DNA from: Voacanga thouarsii | Taxonomy: Eukaryota; Streptophyta; Magnoliopsida; Gentianales; Apocynaceae | Reading direction: 5' to 3' | Length of the DNA: 64,000 bases | Assembly (NCBI GenBank): GCA_026120185.1 | Contig: JANUWF010002200.1 | Coordinates: 2,106,001 to 2,170,000 of the forward strand | Shown here: piece by piece, positions 1 through 11,360 of the stretch | Layout: each line of letters opens with the position of its first letter | Numbering within the stretch: position 1 is the first letter of the stretch | The notes under the pieces: generated by a model | Database searches by the model: none | What the model was told of the DNA's origin: nothing | Seen by the model: only the letters and a program-made list of their open reading frames with translations | Program-made: the position numbers and the translations under genes

Positions 1-839
1 CTGGGGCTCCCCACGGTGACGTACTCGGCCGAATGTAGCCTTGCCTTAGCAATTCCTGCAATTGCTCCTTCAACTCTGTCGGTGCCATCCGGTAGGGGGT
101 TTTTTACACCAATTCTGCTCTGAGAGTCAGATCCACGGTGAACTCAACTTCCCGTTTAGGGGGTAGGGAAGTGAGCTCCGTAGGGAACACATCCGAAAAG
201 TCTTTCACTACCTCCGTACTTTCCAAGGTACACTGGTCTTTCGGTTTGTTTAGGAGATACGCCAAATATCCCGTACATCCTTTTTTGAGCAACTTCTGGG
301 CTTTAGCTCCAGCAATGAGAAATTTCAGTTCCTTCGTTCATCTGCCGTTGAATTCAAGTACGTCCCGACCATGTCTCACAAACTGCACCGTCTTGATCTT
401 ACAGTCCACACGAGCTCCGTGCTTCGACAACCAGTCAATGCCCAAGATCAGGTCATAATCATCCATGGGCAGGATTATGAGGTCGGCCTCCAGAATCTCC
501 TTCCCTACCTCAACTCCACAACTTCCCATTTTCTTGCCTGCTTCCGCCACCTTTCCCAATGGGGAACTAACTATTAGGGTATAAGTTAGCTCATTTCCTT
601 CCCAACCCAGACGTGAAGCATATACTTTACTTATATAAGAGTGTGTGGATCCTGGATCTAACAAACATTAACAAGACAACCTTGGATAGAAAGGTTACCT
701 TCAATCACGGCGGTGTCCGCTCCGACTTCCTCTCGGTTCAGGGCAAAGACTTTAGCCTTCACCTGAGGCTTCTGGCCTCCCGCTCCAGTTTGTCCAGCAG
801 CGGAGCCTCTATTACCACCCATTGGTTGAGCTGACGCGG
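1..839 (-). pseudogene. Gypsy aspartic protease and start of RT, copy 1 (broken)
   Basis: On the minus strand the retropepsin segment reads ...DPGSTHSYISKV..., with a DPGS active-site motif in place of the usual DTGA/DSGA, as is common in plant gypsy elements, and a later LILGIDWLSKHGA block that marks the C-terminal half of plant gypsy proteases. The linker to RT follows (KDFSDVFPTELTSLPP), then the first RT residues ([17 protein letters not shown]) at the window edge. Stops interrupt it near 337 and 103, where the other copy at 9204-9974 reads through. Function in an intact element: polyprotein cleavage and cDNA synthesis in the virus-like particle. Confidence 0.88.
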
Positions 840-1894
840 TCTGTTCAATCCTTAGGGGTTTGGGGCAGGCGTTTCTCCGATGTCCCCGGTCTCTGCAATT
901 GAAGCACCTTCTTACACCCCCATTACCCAAGAAATTCCTCTCGGTGTGACCTCGCTTCCCACACAGTCGGTAATTTAGGCTGCCTTGCATTGGTCCTGCT
1001 ACAGTCACTCGAGGCTACTTACCCCGGTTTTCTCACAGCATAAAGGCCGCAGGTCGCCTATTGCCGGAAGGCCTCTTAGGTAGACGACTCGGTTGGAAGG
1101 GTCGGTTCACCGGTTGATGCCGATCTTCGTTCTCTGTCTGAGAAGCTGCGTCCACAGCGGCAGTGTATGATGTTGGCGGCGATGGGGCCAATACTTTTCT
1201 CAACTCTGGCCTAAGCCCTTTCACGAATTGCCGGGTGCGCTTCTGCTCCATATCTACCAAGCACTTGCAGTACTTTGACAACTGTATGAATAGGGCTACA
1301 TATTGGGCCATGGTCATGCATCCCTGCCTGAGGGTCTGGAATTCATCCTCCCTTTTTCTCAGCCACCCATCGAGGAATGTACTCAGCCTAGAAAGCTTCC
1401 GTAAAATCGTCCCAGGTCCACTCCTGCTCCTCCTTGTCCCAATCACCCCGTACTCGCTGCCACCATGCCCGAGACGGTCCCCTTAGCCGAAAAGCAGCAA
1501 CCTTCACCATCCTCTCTTCCGAGTACTGCAAAGTAGCGAAAATGTCCTCCATCTGCTCAATCCATTGCTCGGCCTTCTCGTCCTGTTCCGCCTCCCCTTA
1601 GAAGATGGGAGGCTGGAACTTCAGGAAATGCTCCAGAGCCTCATCCTCTCCCCGCGGCGGTTTCCTGGCCACCTTGTCCACCCTTTCAGTCAAGTTCTGC
1701 AGGATCGAGGCCATCTTGTCGAAAGCCTGACCCATGGTCACATTCCGCGACCTCTTCGAAGCCAATTCCTGCTCCTGTGGCTGGTGATCTTCCACGTCGG
1801 GGGTGGAATGATGCATCTACTCAAATTCCAGGGTGGAGGATGCACTCTCCTGCACTGTTCTGCTATGCACAACTGTTCTGCGTCTTGGTGCCAT
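840..1894 (-). pseudogene. gag: Gypsy gag with two zinc knuckles, copy 1 (broken)
   Basis: The start ATG is at 1892-1894 (MAPRRRTVVHSRTVQ...). The central retrotransposon-gag domain holds the conserved DEFQTLRQGCMTMAQY segment (around 1300). The C-terminus has two zinc-knuckle-like blocks, RLCGKRGHTERNF with the last Cys lost, and an intact CFNCRDRGHRRNAC. Gag packages element RNA into particles. Stops relative to copy 2 include TAG for CAG near 1817 and TAA for CAA near 1597, plus frameshifts in the middle. Copy 2 retains CAG or CAA at these two positions but carries its own different stop, so each copy decayed separately. Confidence 0.88.
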
Positions 1895-2209
1895 CTTAAT
1901 CACATTCACTCCGGGTCAATTAGTTACCAAGGGGAAAAGAATATGCTTAGATACATGATCAGTTGATAGCGATGTACTTATCTACAAGAGAATGTGATGA
2001 TATCGTGCAAGGGTAAATCAAGTAATAGACGAAACTAATGCTTTTCATATAAACCATTCTTTGCAGAAAAGAAGGGGTTATCCCCTATGACACCCTTTTT
2101 ATTTAATAAGATAATAAATAAGTCTTGTGGGCAACATGCTCCTTTAAAAGAAATAAACAACCAAAGGTATGCAAATCCCAAAGAAAGAAAAGTAAAAGCT
2201 GCTGGTCTT

Positions 2210-2998
2210 CTAGACTCGACTCTCTCTAGTTTCAACTGAAGCATCGGAGTCGTCAGAGGCTGGTTCCACCAGCCACCCCACGGAGCTATCAGGTCTCCCT
2301 ATGTAGTTCCTTGCAAATCCAACACTCTTACTCGGCTGCCCTGACTTACCCTCTCGGCCTCTCTTGGCTCTCTCGGCAGACCCATAGAGCTCATCCAGTG
2401 CTAATCTAACCGCACCCTTAGGCGCAGGCCTCTCACTCCCCAAGTCATATGGATCAACCAACCCCTTTCTCCTAAGCATGGCATCTATACCCAGTCCATA
2501 TCAGAGTCCACACCCCTTAGGACTCCCTTCTAGCTTCCTCTTTCCCTTATCTACCTCTCCTGGAACTGACGGCCCAGGTTCTCTTTCTCCCGAGGCAACT
2601 CCATCCCTTGACCTACCTTCCACACCACCGGACTCCTTGGGGTCGTAGCAAGCAAGGGTCCTATCAACCTCTCCTATCTGCGGGGTCTGGGGAACCTCCA
2701 TTCCTTCGTCATCCTCCTCTTCTACCCCAGCCATCTCTCCCTCGTTCTCAACGACCCCATTGTTCCCGAGCTCATCTACCTCTTCCTCGCTCAGCTCTAC
2801 CATCTCTTCATCCCCCTCGTACTCTCCTAAGCTCTCCCTAGCCTCTATCTCCGCCTCAACCACCGAGTCATCTAGCACCAGCAGCTCACGCTCCCTCTCC
2901 GAATCAGACGCGGGTGGATCAGCTACGGGTAGTGGGGCAGGTGGATTCCCGAAGCCAACGGACCAGTCTCTGATAGCCAATACAACCCTTTTGACCAT
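2210..2998 (-). pseudogene. Extra ORF upstream of gag, copy 1 (one premature stop)
   Basis: Matches the 262-residue ORF at 11361-12149 along its whole length. A single TGA at 2501-2503 (CGA in the other copy, where Arg-Tyr-Gly-Leu is encoded) splits it into 165- and 89-residue pieces. This is a CpG-to-TpG type change. The encoded protein would be acidic in the middle (Glu/Asp-rich run around residues 45-90), with a basic patch GKRKLE and a second basic stretch RAKRGREGKSG. I do not recognise a known domain. It sits between the primer-binding site and gag, where canonical chromoviruses have only leader RNA. Confidence 0.75.
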
Positions 2999-3079
2999 CC
3001 TATAAGCAAAAGACAGGAACTAGTACCAGATCAAAATACTTACGAAGATAGAACCCAATAAGTCAAGTAATTGCCTAAA

Positions 3080-3096
3080 CCATGTCTCTGATACCA
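3080..3096 (-). promoter_or_regulatory. Primer-binding site, tRNA-iMet type, copy 1
   Basis: The reverse complement reads TGGTATCAGAGACATGG, the plant initiator-tRNA-Met primer site with one change. It lies two bases inside the LTR edge at 3099, which proves that the LTR at 3099-6473 is the 5' LTR of the copy running off the window start. Confidence 0.93.
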
Positions 3097-3098
3097 CT

Positions 3099-6000
3099 TG
3101 CAACACCCCACGACTACGTACCCTAAAAGGGTGGGGATGTCGCCCCGTCCCGTAGGACAAGGGGTCTTTAAAACGAGGTATAAAATATAAAGACAATCTC
3201 CGAAATAATCAACTTTGATAAATAAAGAAATACTCTTATTACATCAGGCTCAAATTGAAGCAATACGAAATAAAAGAAATATTGTTCAGAAGTATAAACG
3301 ACAAAAGTCTCCTAGAACAGCATAGGAAAAATAGCAAAAGCCTCTACTGTCAAAGCCCCGCTGACTCAGCACAATCTATCTCCTGAAAACATGATGTAAA
3401 ACCTTGTGAGAATAAATCTCAGTAAGTCCTGTGTGTACACATGGTGTTTTGAATAGTACGTGTATGTAAAGTGCAAAACATTTGTAGAAATAATTTGGCA
3501 AGTCATAAATAATCTCTTTTCGCAAGGAGTGGGTTTTCCTCATTGTCACACTTTGTACAAAATAAATCCTCCACTCGAACAAACAGTCATGTCACCACAC
3601 GTTGGGCTCCAAGAGAACAAAATGGCCAAGGCACCACACTTTGTGCACCTTGTCCGGACCAGATTACTACACGTTGGGCGTTCTGATCAATGTGAGTGTA
3701 CAGCTCACCAAATGAGATACTCCTCCATCTCTATACCCAACAAAACCATCCGGGTGTCCATGCCGGGAAAATAAATAATACCATACTAGGTACGAATGCT
3801 AGCTTGGACTGGCCTGACCAACCAACACTGTCGCCTTTTCAAGCAGAGTTCATCTTCTGGAGGTGGCCTCCTGCCAAAAGACTTACGCTAGCTCTCCAAG
3901 ACTAGTATTGTTTGCCTACCCTTATTGAGTACTCAACGAACATAGTCGTCAATTCTTGATTCAAAATATCTCCACACCTTGGCTTTGTACAATGTGATTT
4001 TCTTTAAAAGAGTTTTCTAAAAATTTAGAAAAGAATAGTTTTCTTGATAAAATCATTATTTTGACAAAACCGTTTAAAGAATAATCATCCACGTTTACAA
4101 CCCAAATAATCATAGTTCAACAATAGCTTTACAAAGCTTCACAACATAGACTTGCCATCACAACATTTAACAAAAGAGTTTATACAAGGACGTACAACAC
4201 AACATTTAACAAAAGAGTTTATGCAAGGACTTACTTGATATGCCTCAGATAAATGAGATAAAATCACAGCTTACTTTTCTCAATTATCCTCTTGATCTAC
4301 ACCATATAATATCATAATCAGGGTCTCAATTAATTCAAACATGCTCTAATCTCATTTATTTTCACAACAATTCGCAATCCCCTATTTAAATCCAAGTAAA
4401 CTATCCAATCCCCAAAGATCGTATACCATGACCAAATGCTCATCCAACTAATAGATATCATTAAACCTTACTTTCGGCATCAAGGGTGGGTATTCCCTTA
4501 CCTTGCAACAACCGGGTAATGAGGTCTCGATGCTCCTATGGTGATCGTCCCAAGTTCGCTTGAAAAGGAGAGAAAAGCTACCTCCTTTGCTCCTCTTGAC
4601 CGACAATTAAAGAAGAAGATGAAATCAGTCTCTATGTGGCGTGATTTAAGGGAAGAAGAAGGAGAAAAGAATCATTAGAGTAAACGGCATCAAGAGGTTG
4701 AGAGGATTTTTGCTTACCTTAAGGTGTGTTCGATTTTTGCTCAGAATAGTTCTTGAGTTTTTCGAGAATTTGCAGAGAGAATTTGCTGGAATTTTCGTGT
4801 GGTAAGGAGGGAGTGTCGGCTCCTGTGATTTAGGCTTAGAGAAGATTGGTTTAGGGTTAGATGGTGGTGTTTAGGAAGACTCTTAATAGCTTTAGGTTTC
4901 TTAGACAGCAAGGGCGAAAATTTGCAGCTTGCGGTACCTTTGATGCTGGCTGAATTCAAGAGGGATTAAGAGGAGAAAAGTGTTCTGCAAATGCTTCCTA
5001 GGCTGGCCGAAATAATGCTCAAGAGAAGGGTTGAGTGTGTTCAGGTTTTTGGGCCGAACAAAGAAGAGTTTGAGAAGGTTTGAAGAGCTGAAATTTCTGT
5101 GCGCGTGCAGTGGTTTTGCTGTACGAAATTGCTGAACAATAAGAGGAGAAATTCTGGTCTATTGTAGCTGTGGTTCTGTGGCAACTTTCAGAGAAAAGAT
5201 GAGGGTTTTAGACGCAGAAAATTGACTTGATCAACTGAGGATTCTTGTGTGTTTTTGTGTGTAGAATTTCGGTTTGTATAGGACTGCAAGCTGGCCGAAA
5301 TCTGTGAAAGTGCTGTTCGAAAATTCTGTGCAAGAGTGACGGATTTTTGGACTGTTTTGGCTGCTGTTTTTAACGAAATTCCAGAGGAGAAACGTGTGGT
5401 CTTTAGGTGCTGGAATTTGGCTTAATCAACAAGGAGTTTTGGTAGGTTTTGGAGTGCAAAGTTGTCTAAAATTCTGGACATAAGATGGACGAAAATTCTG
5501 GAATTTTTTGTGAAGAAAAATCTGATTTTGTATTACTAGAGTAATCTGATTTGGTGGGGGTTGTTCTAGGTAATTTGACTTAGGGTTTGAAGATTTTGAT
5601 TGCAATTAGGAGGGCAAGAATTTCGTGTAGCTTATGCTTGCACAAAGCTGCCGAAATTCAGCTAGGAAAAGGGATCCTAATCCTAGTTGATTTAGGATTG
5701 AATAAAATCTGGTTTTATCAAGGATTTGTATAAAATTTCCTCTAGTCCTAGAAGAGTTTGGATTGAGCTAAAGTTCCTCCAAGAAGTGGCGGCACTAGCT
5801 GGAAATTTTTCCAGATTTTTAGCTAACATTCTAGGGTTAAAATCAACAAGGTTTCCTACTAGGAAAATGACTCATTAATTCCAACTATCCATGGCAACAT
5901 CTATTAAGCTAAAATCAAGCTGAAATTTTAATTACTAGCTAGGGTTTTTTCGAAAATCCTAAGGAATAAAAGCTGAAAATTAAAAGTGAACCTTATTCAC

Positions 6001-6473
6001 ATCCAAGTCCTTGAATTTAGGAAATAATTATAGAGACTTATTTCCTTGGAGTAATGGTACTAAAATTTCTCTAGGTTTGCTATATCTTTTTCAGCCAAGA
6101 CATGGAAACTCTAAGGAAAAGAATCTTCAAGAAGAGAAACTAGGATTCACAAGAGATAGGATTCGAACTCGGGCCACCACGGAAAAATCACCATCCTCCT
6201 TGCTATTCCAAATCGATTCCAATAGTAATTCTTCCTATAAGAAGTTCTTACCACCCCAATACTCATCCTTCCAAATCTTCGACCAAACCTCCCTTAACCA
6301 AATCTTTAACAACATACTATTTCACCTCAATTAATTCAAATGCAAGAGTAACGGAAAAATTCACATGCATCCACGCAAATAAAATAATTCTTAGCTACCA
6401 CATAAAATGCAAAATACCATGCAATGCATGACTTTTTCCCATAGTCAAAGATAATTTTGGGCGGGGTATTACA
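3099..6473 (-). repeat. Shared gypsy LTR A (3' LTR of copy 2, 5' LTR of copy 1)
   Basis: The LTR begins TGCAACACCCC and ends GGGGTATTACA, giving near-palindromic TG...CA termini. It is 3375 bp, long for a chromovirus but within the range of the Tekay/Del clade. It aligns throughout with LTR B (12247-15643), which is 22 bp longer. The main length difference is an extra ctggcc-containing segment near 14450. The plus strand carries many copies of a ccgaaat-type motif (for example 5007, 5295, 5650). On one side it abuts a primer-binding site and on the other a polypurine tract, so it works in two elements at once. There is no conserved coding potential; ORFs here are chance frames. Confidence 0.95.
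4159..4236. repeat. 39-bp tandem duplication inside LTR A
   Basis: Two adjacent copies of a 39-bp unit beginning CACAACATTTAACAAAAGAG, differing at a few bases. The same pair occurs at 13306-13383 in LTR B, so the duplication predates the tandem arrangement. Confidence 0.9.
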
Positions 6474-6490
6474 TCCCCTCCCTCTTAGGA
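6474..6490 (-). promoter_or_regulatory. Polypurine tract of copy 2
   Basis: On the minus strand CTAAGAGGGAGGGGA runs directly into the 3' LTR. It would prime plus-strand DNA synthesis. Copy 1's equivalent is outside the window. Confidence 0.9.
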
Positions 6491-6542
6491 GAATTTCGTC
6501 CAAAATTCAGATGTCATACCCTTAGAGCATATCCGGATACTT

Positions 6543-7790
6543 CCGTCTTAACCACTCCTCCGTTTCCTACTTCGCGTCCTGTGCTCCATGATGATCCCAA
6601 AGTATCTTCACCATGGGTATCTGCTTGTTTCGAGGAGTCTTGGTACTCCGTTCCAAGATCTTGACTGGTCTCTCCATATAACTTAGATTCGGTTGCAACT
6701 CTGACGGTTCCTCATTGAGTATATGACTCGGATCGGGGTTATACTTTTTCGTCTGAGAAACATGGAATACATCATGCATCCCTGCTAGACCATCAGGTAG
6801 ATCCAATCGGTAGGCCACCGGTCTAATTTTCTCCAATATCGAGAACGGTCCTAAGTACCTAGGACTCAACTTCCCTCCTCTCTGATGCTTCAGGATTCCT
6901 CTACTAGGAGTCAACTTCAAGAATGCACAATCACCTACTTGGAATTCCAGTTCCCTTCTCCTAGAGTCTGCATAACTCTTCTGTCTGCTTTGCGCTGCCC
7001 TTAGCCTTTCTCGAATTAACTTGATCTTGTCCGTCATCTCCTGAATGCATACTTCACCAGTCCTCTTAACGTTCCCCTCTTCTGTCCATCCCCGGTATAT
7101 CGGTACTTGGTATTTTCGCCCATATAGTGCTTCGAACGGCGCCATCCCAATTGACGCCTAATAACTGTTGTTATATGCTAACTCCGCATGCGGTAAGGGC
7201 TCAATCCACATATCTCCAAAGTCCAAGATGCATGCTCGGAGCATGTCTTCCAGAATTTGAATGACTCTCTCGGATTGACCGTCCATCTACGGATGAGCAG
7301 AGGTGCTGAATTTCAGGGTCGTGCCCAAGGACTCCTGAAACTTACCCCAGAACCTTGAAGTGAATCTAGGGTCCCTATCCGACACAATACCCGACGGTAC
7401 ACCATGCAACCTTACAATTTCTCGGGTATACGTCTGAGCCAACTTTTCCATCGAGTCCCGCACGTTCAATGGTATAAAATGCGTTGTCTTGGTCAATTGG
7501 TCCACTACCACCCAGATTGCATCCTTGTGTGACTTGATCATCGGAAGGACAGTCACAAAATCCATGGTCACCTCTTCCCATTTTCACTCGAGAATCGGTA
7601 ACGGTTACAGTAAACCTGCAGACTTCTTATGCACCATCTTGACCTTCTGGCACGTCAGGCAGGTTGAAACATGCTGAACTACATCCCTCTTCATTCCAGC
7701 CCACCAATATTTCCTCTTCAAGTCTCGATACATCTTTACCTCCTCAGGGTGTATGGTATATTTGCTCTTGTGCACTTCGTCCAGTATCCT
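6543..7790 (-). pseudogene. Gypsy integrase with chromo-like tail (broken)
   Basis: From the N-terminus: an HHCC zinc finger (HKSKYTIH ... CLTCQ, about 7785-7650); the catalytic core with [10 protein letters not shown] (first Asp), [14 protein letters not shown] (second Asp) and DGQSERVIQ (catalytic Glu); then the GPY/F-type module around SPRYLGPFSILEKI. The end ILERSTKTPRNKQIPMVKIL followed by a WDHH segment resembles the degenerate chromodomain of plant chromoviruses, which is thought to direct insertion into heterochromatin. In-frame TAG codons interrupt it at 7284-7286 (HP*MDGQ) and near 7158 (NNSY*ASIG). Family conservation expects Gln at such positions, so both look like CAG-to-TAG changes. 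There is also a frame change near 7600. Confidence 0.88.
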
Positions 7791-9203
7791 CTTCCTTAGG
7801 TCTCGGATGTCAGGCACACAAATCCTGTCCCGAAAGTATAATACCCCCTTCTCATTGGTTCGGAAGTCATTTCCTCCTCTTGCGATCTCTTTTTCCTTAA
7901 AAATATGAAATTCCAAACTATCCTGCTGGCCTGAAGCAATCTCCTGACCCAGATCGGGCTTTATGGTCAGATTGCTCACGCAGATCTTCCTCTCTCGAAC
8001 TTCTGCCTCTTGCTCCAGGATATCCTGGACTGCTGACATCTCCTGCATTCTCAAGTGAGCTATCTTCACCTTCCGACTCAGTGCATCAGCTACCACATTC
8101 GCTTTGCCCGGGTGATAATTAATAGGGCACTTATACTCCTCGAGAAATTCCATCCACCTACGCTGTCGAAGATTCAGGTCCTTCTGTATGAAGATGTACT
8201 TCAGACTCTTGTGGTTAGTGAAGACCTCGTATTGCGCACCGTACAAGTAATGTCGACATTTCTTCAAGGCAAACACTATAGCTGCCAACTCCAAGTCATG
8301 CGTTGGATAATTAGCTTCATGCGGCTTTAACTTTCTAGATGCATAGGCTATGACCTTCCCTTCCTGCATCAGCACGGCCCCCAAACCTTCCTTGGACGCA
8401 TCTGTATAGAGTGCATAGGGCTTATCAGCCTCAGGCAGACTCAGCACGGGTGCTGAAATCAAGCTCCTCTTAAGCTCTTGTCAGCTCTTTTCACACTTCT
8501 AACTCCAAACAAAAGAGACATCCTTCTTCAACAATCGCCGAAAGTATTCGGCTAGCCCAAGGAAACTTCGTATCTCGGTACTGTTCTCCGGTTGTTTCCA
8601 GTTAGCTACGGCTTCCACTTTGGCAGGGTCCACTTTGATCCCCTCCTTGGATATCACGTGACCAAGGAAAGACACTGAGCTCCGCCAAAACTCACATTTA
8701 CTTAACATGGCGTAAAGCCTGAATTCCCTTAACTTCTCTAAGACCAATTTTAAGTGCTCCGCGTGGTCCTCCGGATTCTTAGAGTAGATTAAAATGTCAT
8801 CGATGAATATAACCACGAACTTGTCCAGGTATGGTTGAAAAATGCGATGCATTAAATCCATGAATACTACCGGTGCGTTGGTTACACCGAACGGCATTTC
8901 TACAAACTCGTAGTGACAGTATCGCGTGTTGAATGCAGTCTTAGGAATGTCTTCTAACTTAATCTGCACATGGTAGTATCATTGCCACAGGTCCAACTTC
9001 AAAAAGCAAGCGGCGCCTTGCAGTTGATCAAACAACTCATCGATTAAGGGTAGAGGGTATTTATTCTTGATAGTTAGATTGTTCAGTCCTCGATAGTCGA
9101 TATATAGCCTCAAGGTACCATCTTTCTTCTTAACGAACAACACCGAGGCTCCCCACGGTGACGTACTCGGCCAAATGTAGCCTTGCCTTAGCAATTCCTC
9201 CAA
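7791..9203 (-). pseudogene. Gypsy reverse transcriptase-RNase H (broken)
   Basis: RT blocks on the minus strand: RPS-type start at 9200, [23 protein letters not shown], then [25 protein letters not shown], the catalytic [14 protein letters not shown] near 8800, and [11 protein letters not shown]. RNase H follows: [17 protein letters not shown] and the [15 protein letters not shown] end near 8080. A frame change near 8975 separates the first RT part from the rest, and another near 8480 separates RT from RNase H. Catalytic Asp-Asp is still visible. In an intact element this enzyme copies RNA into cDNA and removes the RNA strand. Confidence 0.9.
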
Positions 9204-9974
9204 TTACTCCTTCAACTCCTTCAACTCTGTCAGTGCCATCTGGTAGGGGATTTTTGACACCGGTTCTGCTCCGGGAGTCAGATCCACGGTAAACTCAACT
9301 TCCCATTCAAGGGGTAGGGAAGTGAGCTCCGTAGGAAACACATCCGAAAAGTCTTTCACTACCTCCGTACTTTCTAAGGTACAATGGTCTTTCGGTTTAT
9401 TTAGGAGATACGCCAAATATCCCGTACATCCTTTCTTGAGTAACTTCCGGGCTTTAACTCCAGCAATGAGAAATTTCAATTCCTTCGTTTGTCTGCCGTT
9501 GAATTCAAGTACGTCCCGACCAGGTCTCACAAACTGCACCGTCTTGATCTTACAGTCCACACGAGCTCCGTGCTTCGACAATCAGTCTATGCCCAAGATC
9601 AGGTCATAATCATCCATAGGCAGGATTATGAGGTCGGCCTCCAGAATCTCCTTCCCAACCTCAACACCACAACTTCCCATTTTCTTGCCTGCTTCCGCCA
9701 CCTTTCCCAATGGGGAACTAACTATTAGGGTATAAGGTAGCTCCTTTCATTCCCAACCCAGACATGAAGCACATACTTTACTTACATAAGAGTGTGTGGA
9801 TCCTGGATCTATCAAAACATTAACAAGACAACCTTGGATAGAAAGGTTACCTTCAATCACGGCAGCGTCTGCTCCGACTTCCTCTCGGTTCAGAGCAAAG
9901 ACTTTAGCCTTCACCTGAGGCTTCTGGCCTCCCGCTCCAGTTGGTCTAGCCGCGGCGCCTCTATTACCACCCAT
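9204..9974 (-). pseudogene. Gypsy aspartic protease, copy 2 (broken)
   Basis: Contains DPGSTHSYVSKV near 9800 and the downstream MSKHGARVDCKIKTVQFVRP block, then the KDFSDVFPTELTSLP linker to RT at about 9330. The position matching LGIDWL in copy 1 reads TGA for the Trp codon (the ORF starts at the Met of MSKHGA), so the frame is interrupted about two thirds of the way through the domain. Otherwise it is nearly identical to 1-839. Confidence 0.87.
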
Positions 9975-11044
9975 TAGTTGAGCCGGCGCGGTCTATTCAA
10001 TCCTTAGGGGTTTGGGGAAGGCGTTTCTCAGATGTCCCGGGTCTCCGCATTTGAAGAACCTCCTTACACCCCCATTACCTCAGCAATTCCTCTTGGTGTG
10101 ACCTCGCTTCCTACACAGTCGGCAATTTAGGCTGCTTGCATTGGTCCTGCTACAAGCACTCGAGGTTGCTTACCCCGGTTTCCCCACGGCATAAAGGCCG
10201 CAGGTCGCTTATTGCCAGAAGGCCTCTTAGGTGGATGACTCGGTTAGAAGGGTCAGTTCACCGATCGATGCCGATCTTCGTTCTCCGTCCGAGAAGCTAC
10301 GTCCACAGCGGCAATGTATGACGTTGGCGGCGATGGGGCCAATGCTTTCCTCAACTCTGGCCTAGGCCCTTTCACGAATTGTCGGGTGCGCTTCTACTCT
10401 GTATCTACCATGCACTTGCAGTACTTGGACAACTGCATGAATCGGGCTGTATATTGGGCCACGGTCATGCCTCCCTGCCTAAGGGTCTGGAATTCATCCT
10501 CCCTCTTCTCAGCCACCCATCGAGGAATGTACTCAGCTTGGAAAGCTTCTGTAAAATCGTCCCAGGTCCACTCCTGCTCCTCCTTTGTCCCAATCACCCC
10601 GTACTCGCTGCCATCATGCCCAAGACGGTCCCCTTAGCCGAAAAGCAGCAAACTTCACCATTTTCTCTTCCGAGTACTGCAAAGTAGCGAAGATGTCCTC
10701 CATCTGCTCAATCCATTACTCGGCCTTCTCGTCCTGTTCCGCCTCCCCTTGGAAGATGGGAGGTTGGAACTTCAGGAAACGCTCCAGAGCCTCATCCTCT
10801 CCCCGCAGTGGTTTCCTGGCCACCTTGTCCACCCTTTCAGTCAGGTTCTGTAGGATCGATGCCATCTTGTCGAAAGCCTGACCCATGGTCACATCCCGTG
10901 ACCTCTCCGAAGCCAATTCCTGCTCTTGTGGCAGGTGCTCTTCCACGTCGGGGGTGGAACGATACATCTGCTCAAATTCCGGGGTGGAGGATGCACTCTC
11001 CTGCACTGTTCTGCTATGCACAACTGTTCTGCGTCTTGGTGCCA
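9975..11044 (-). pseudogene. gag: Gypsy gag, copy 2 (broken)
   Basis: The ATG at 11042-11044 gives MAPRRRTVVHSRTVQESAS. An intact 5' part runs to a TAA near 10713, where copy 1 has CAA (AEQWIEQMEDIF). A second piece, MIGTKEEQEWTWDDFTEAFQ, leads into the conserved DEFQTLRQGGMTVAQY block (10400-10600). The zinc-knuckle region near 10030-10130 has lost cysteines (FFKCGDPGHLRNAF), unlike the second knuckle of copy 1. The product would be the particle structural protein. Confidence 0.87.
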
Positions 11045-11360
11045 TCTGAATCACATTCACTCCGGGTCAGTTAGTTACCAAGAGGAAAAGAATATGCTTA
11101 GATGCATGATTAGTTGATAGCGATGTACTTATCTACAAGAGAATGTGATGATATCGTGCAAGGGTAAATCAAGTAATAAACGAAACTCATGCTTTTCATA
11201 TAAACCATTCTTTGCAGAAAAGAAGGGGTTATCCCCTATGACACCCTTTTTATTTAATACGATAATAAATAAGTCCTATGGGCAACATGCTCCTTTAAAA
11301 GAAATAAACAACTAAATGTATGCAACTCCCAAATAAAGAAAAGTAAAAGCTGCTGGTCTT

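Larger units (their letters stand above)
1..3098 (-). mobile_element. Ty3/gypsy copy 1, truncated internal region
   Basis: This is the 5' part of a minus-strand Ty3/gypsy internal region: primer-binding site, an extra ORF, gag and protease, up to the start of reverse transcriptase. It matches 9140-12246 nearly base for base in the same order. It begins directly at the edge of the LTR at 3099-6473, so that LTR serves this copy as 5' LTR and the next copy as 3' LTR. The remainder lies beyond the window start. All reading frames are interrupted, so it cannot encode a full polyprotein. Confidence 0.93.

Noticed and set aside
138..1486. Plus-strand ORFs opposite gag and protease of gypsy copy 1
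   Set aside because: They are antisense shadows of the minus-strand gag-pro frames and show no domain.
3460..3905. Plus-strand ORFs in LTR A (and equivalents at 12608-13053 in LTR B)
   Set aside because: Preserved only because the LTRs are near-identical; no recognisable domain and no start or promoter context.
4159..4236. Direct repeats considered as a CRISPR-like array
   Set aside because: Only two units with no spacers; a simple tandem duplication in an LTR of a plant retrotransposon.
6160..6190. tRNA T-loop-like GATTCGAACTCGGGCC in LTR A
   Set aside because: No A box or cloverleaf around it; it is a short match to the B-box consensus.
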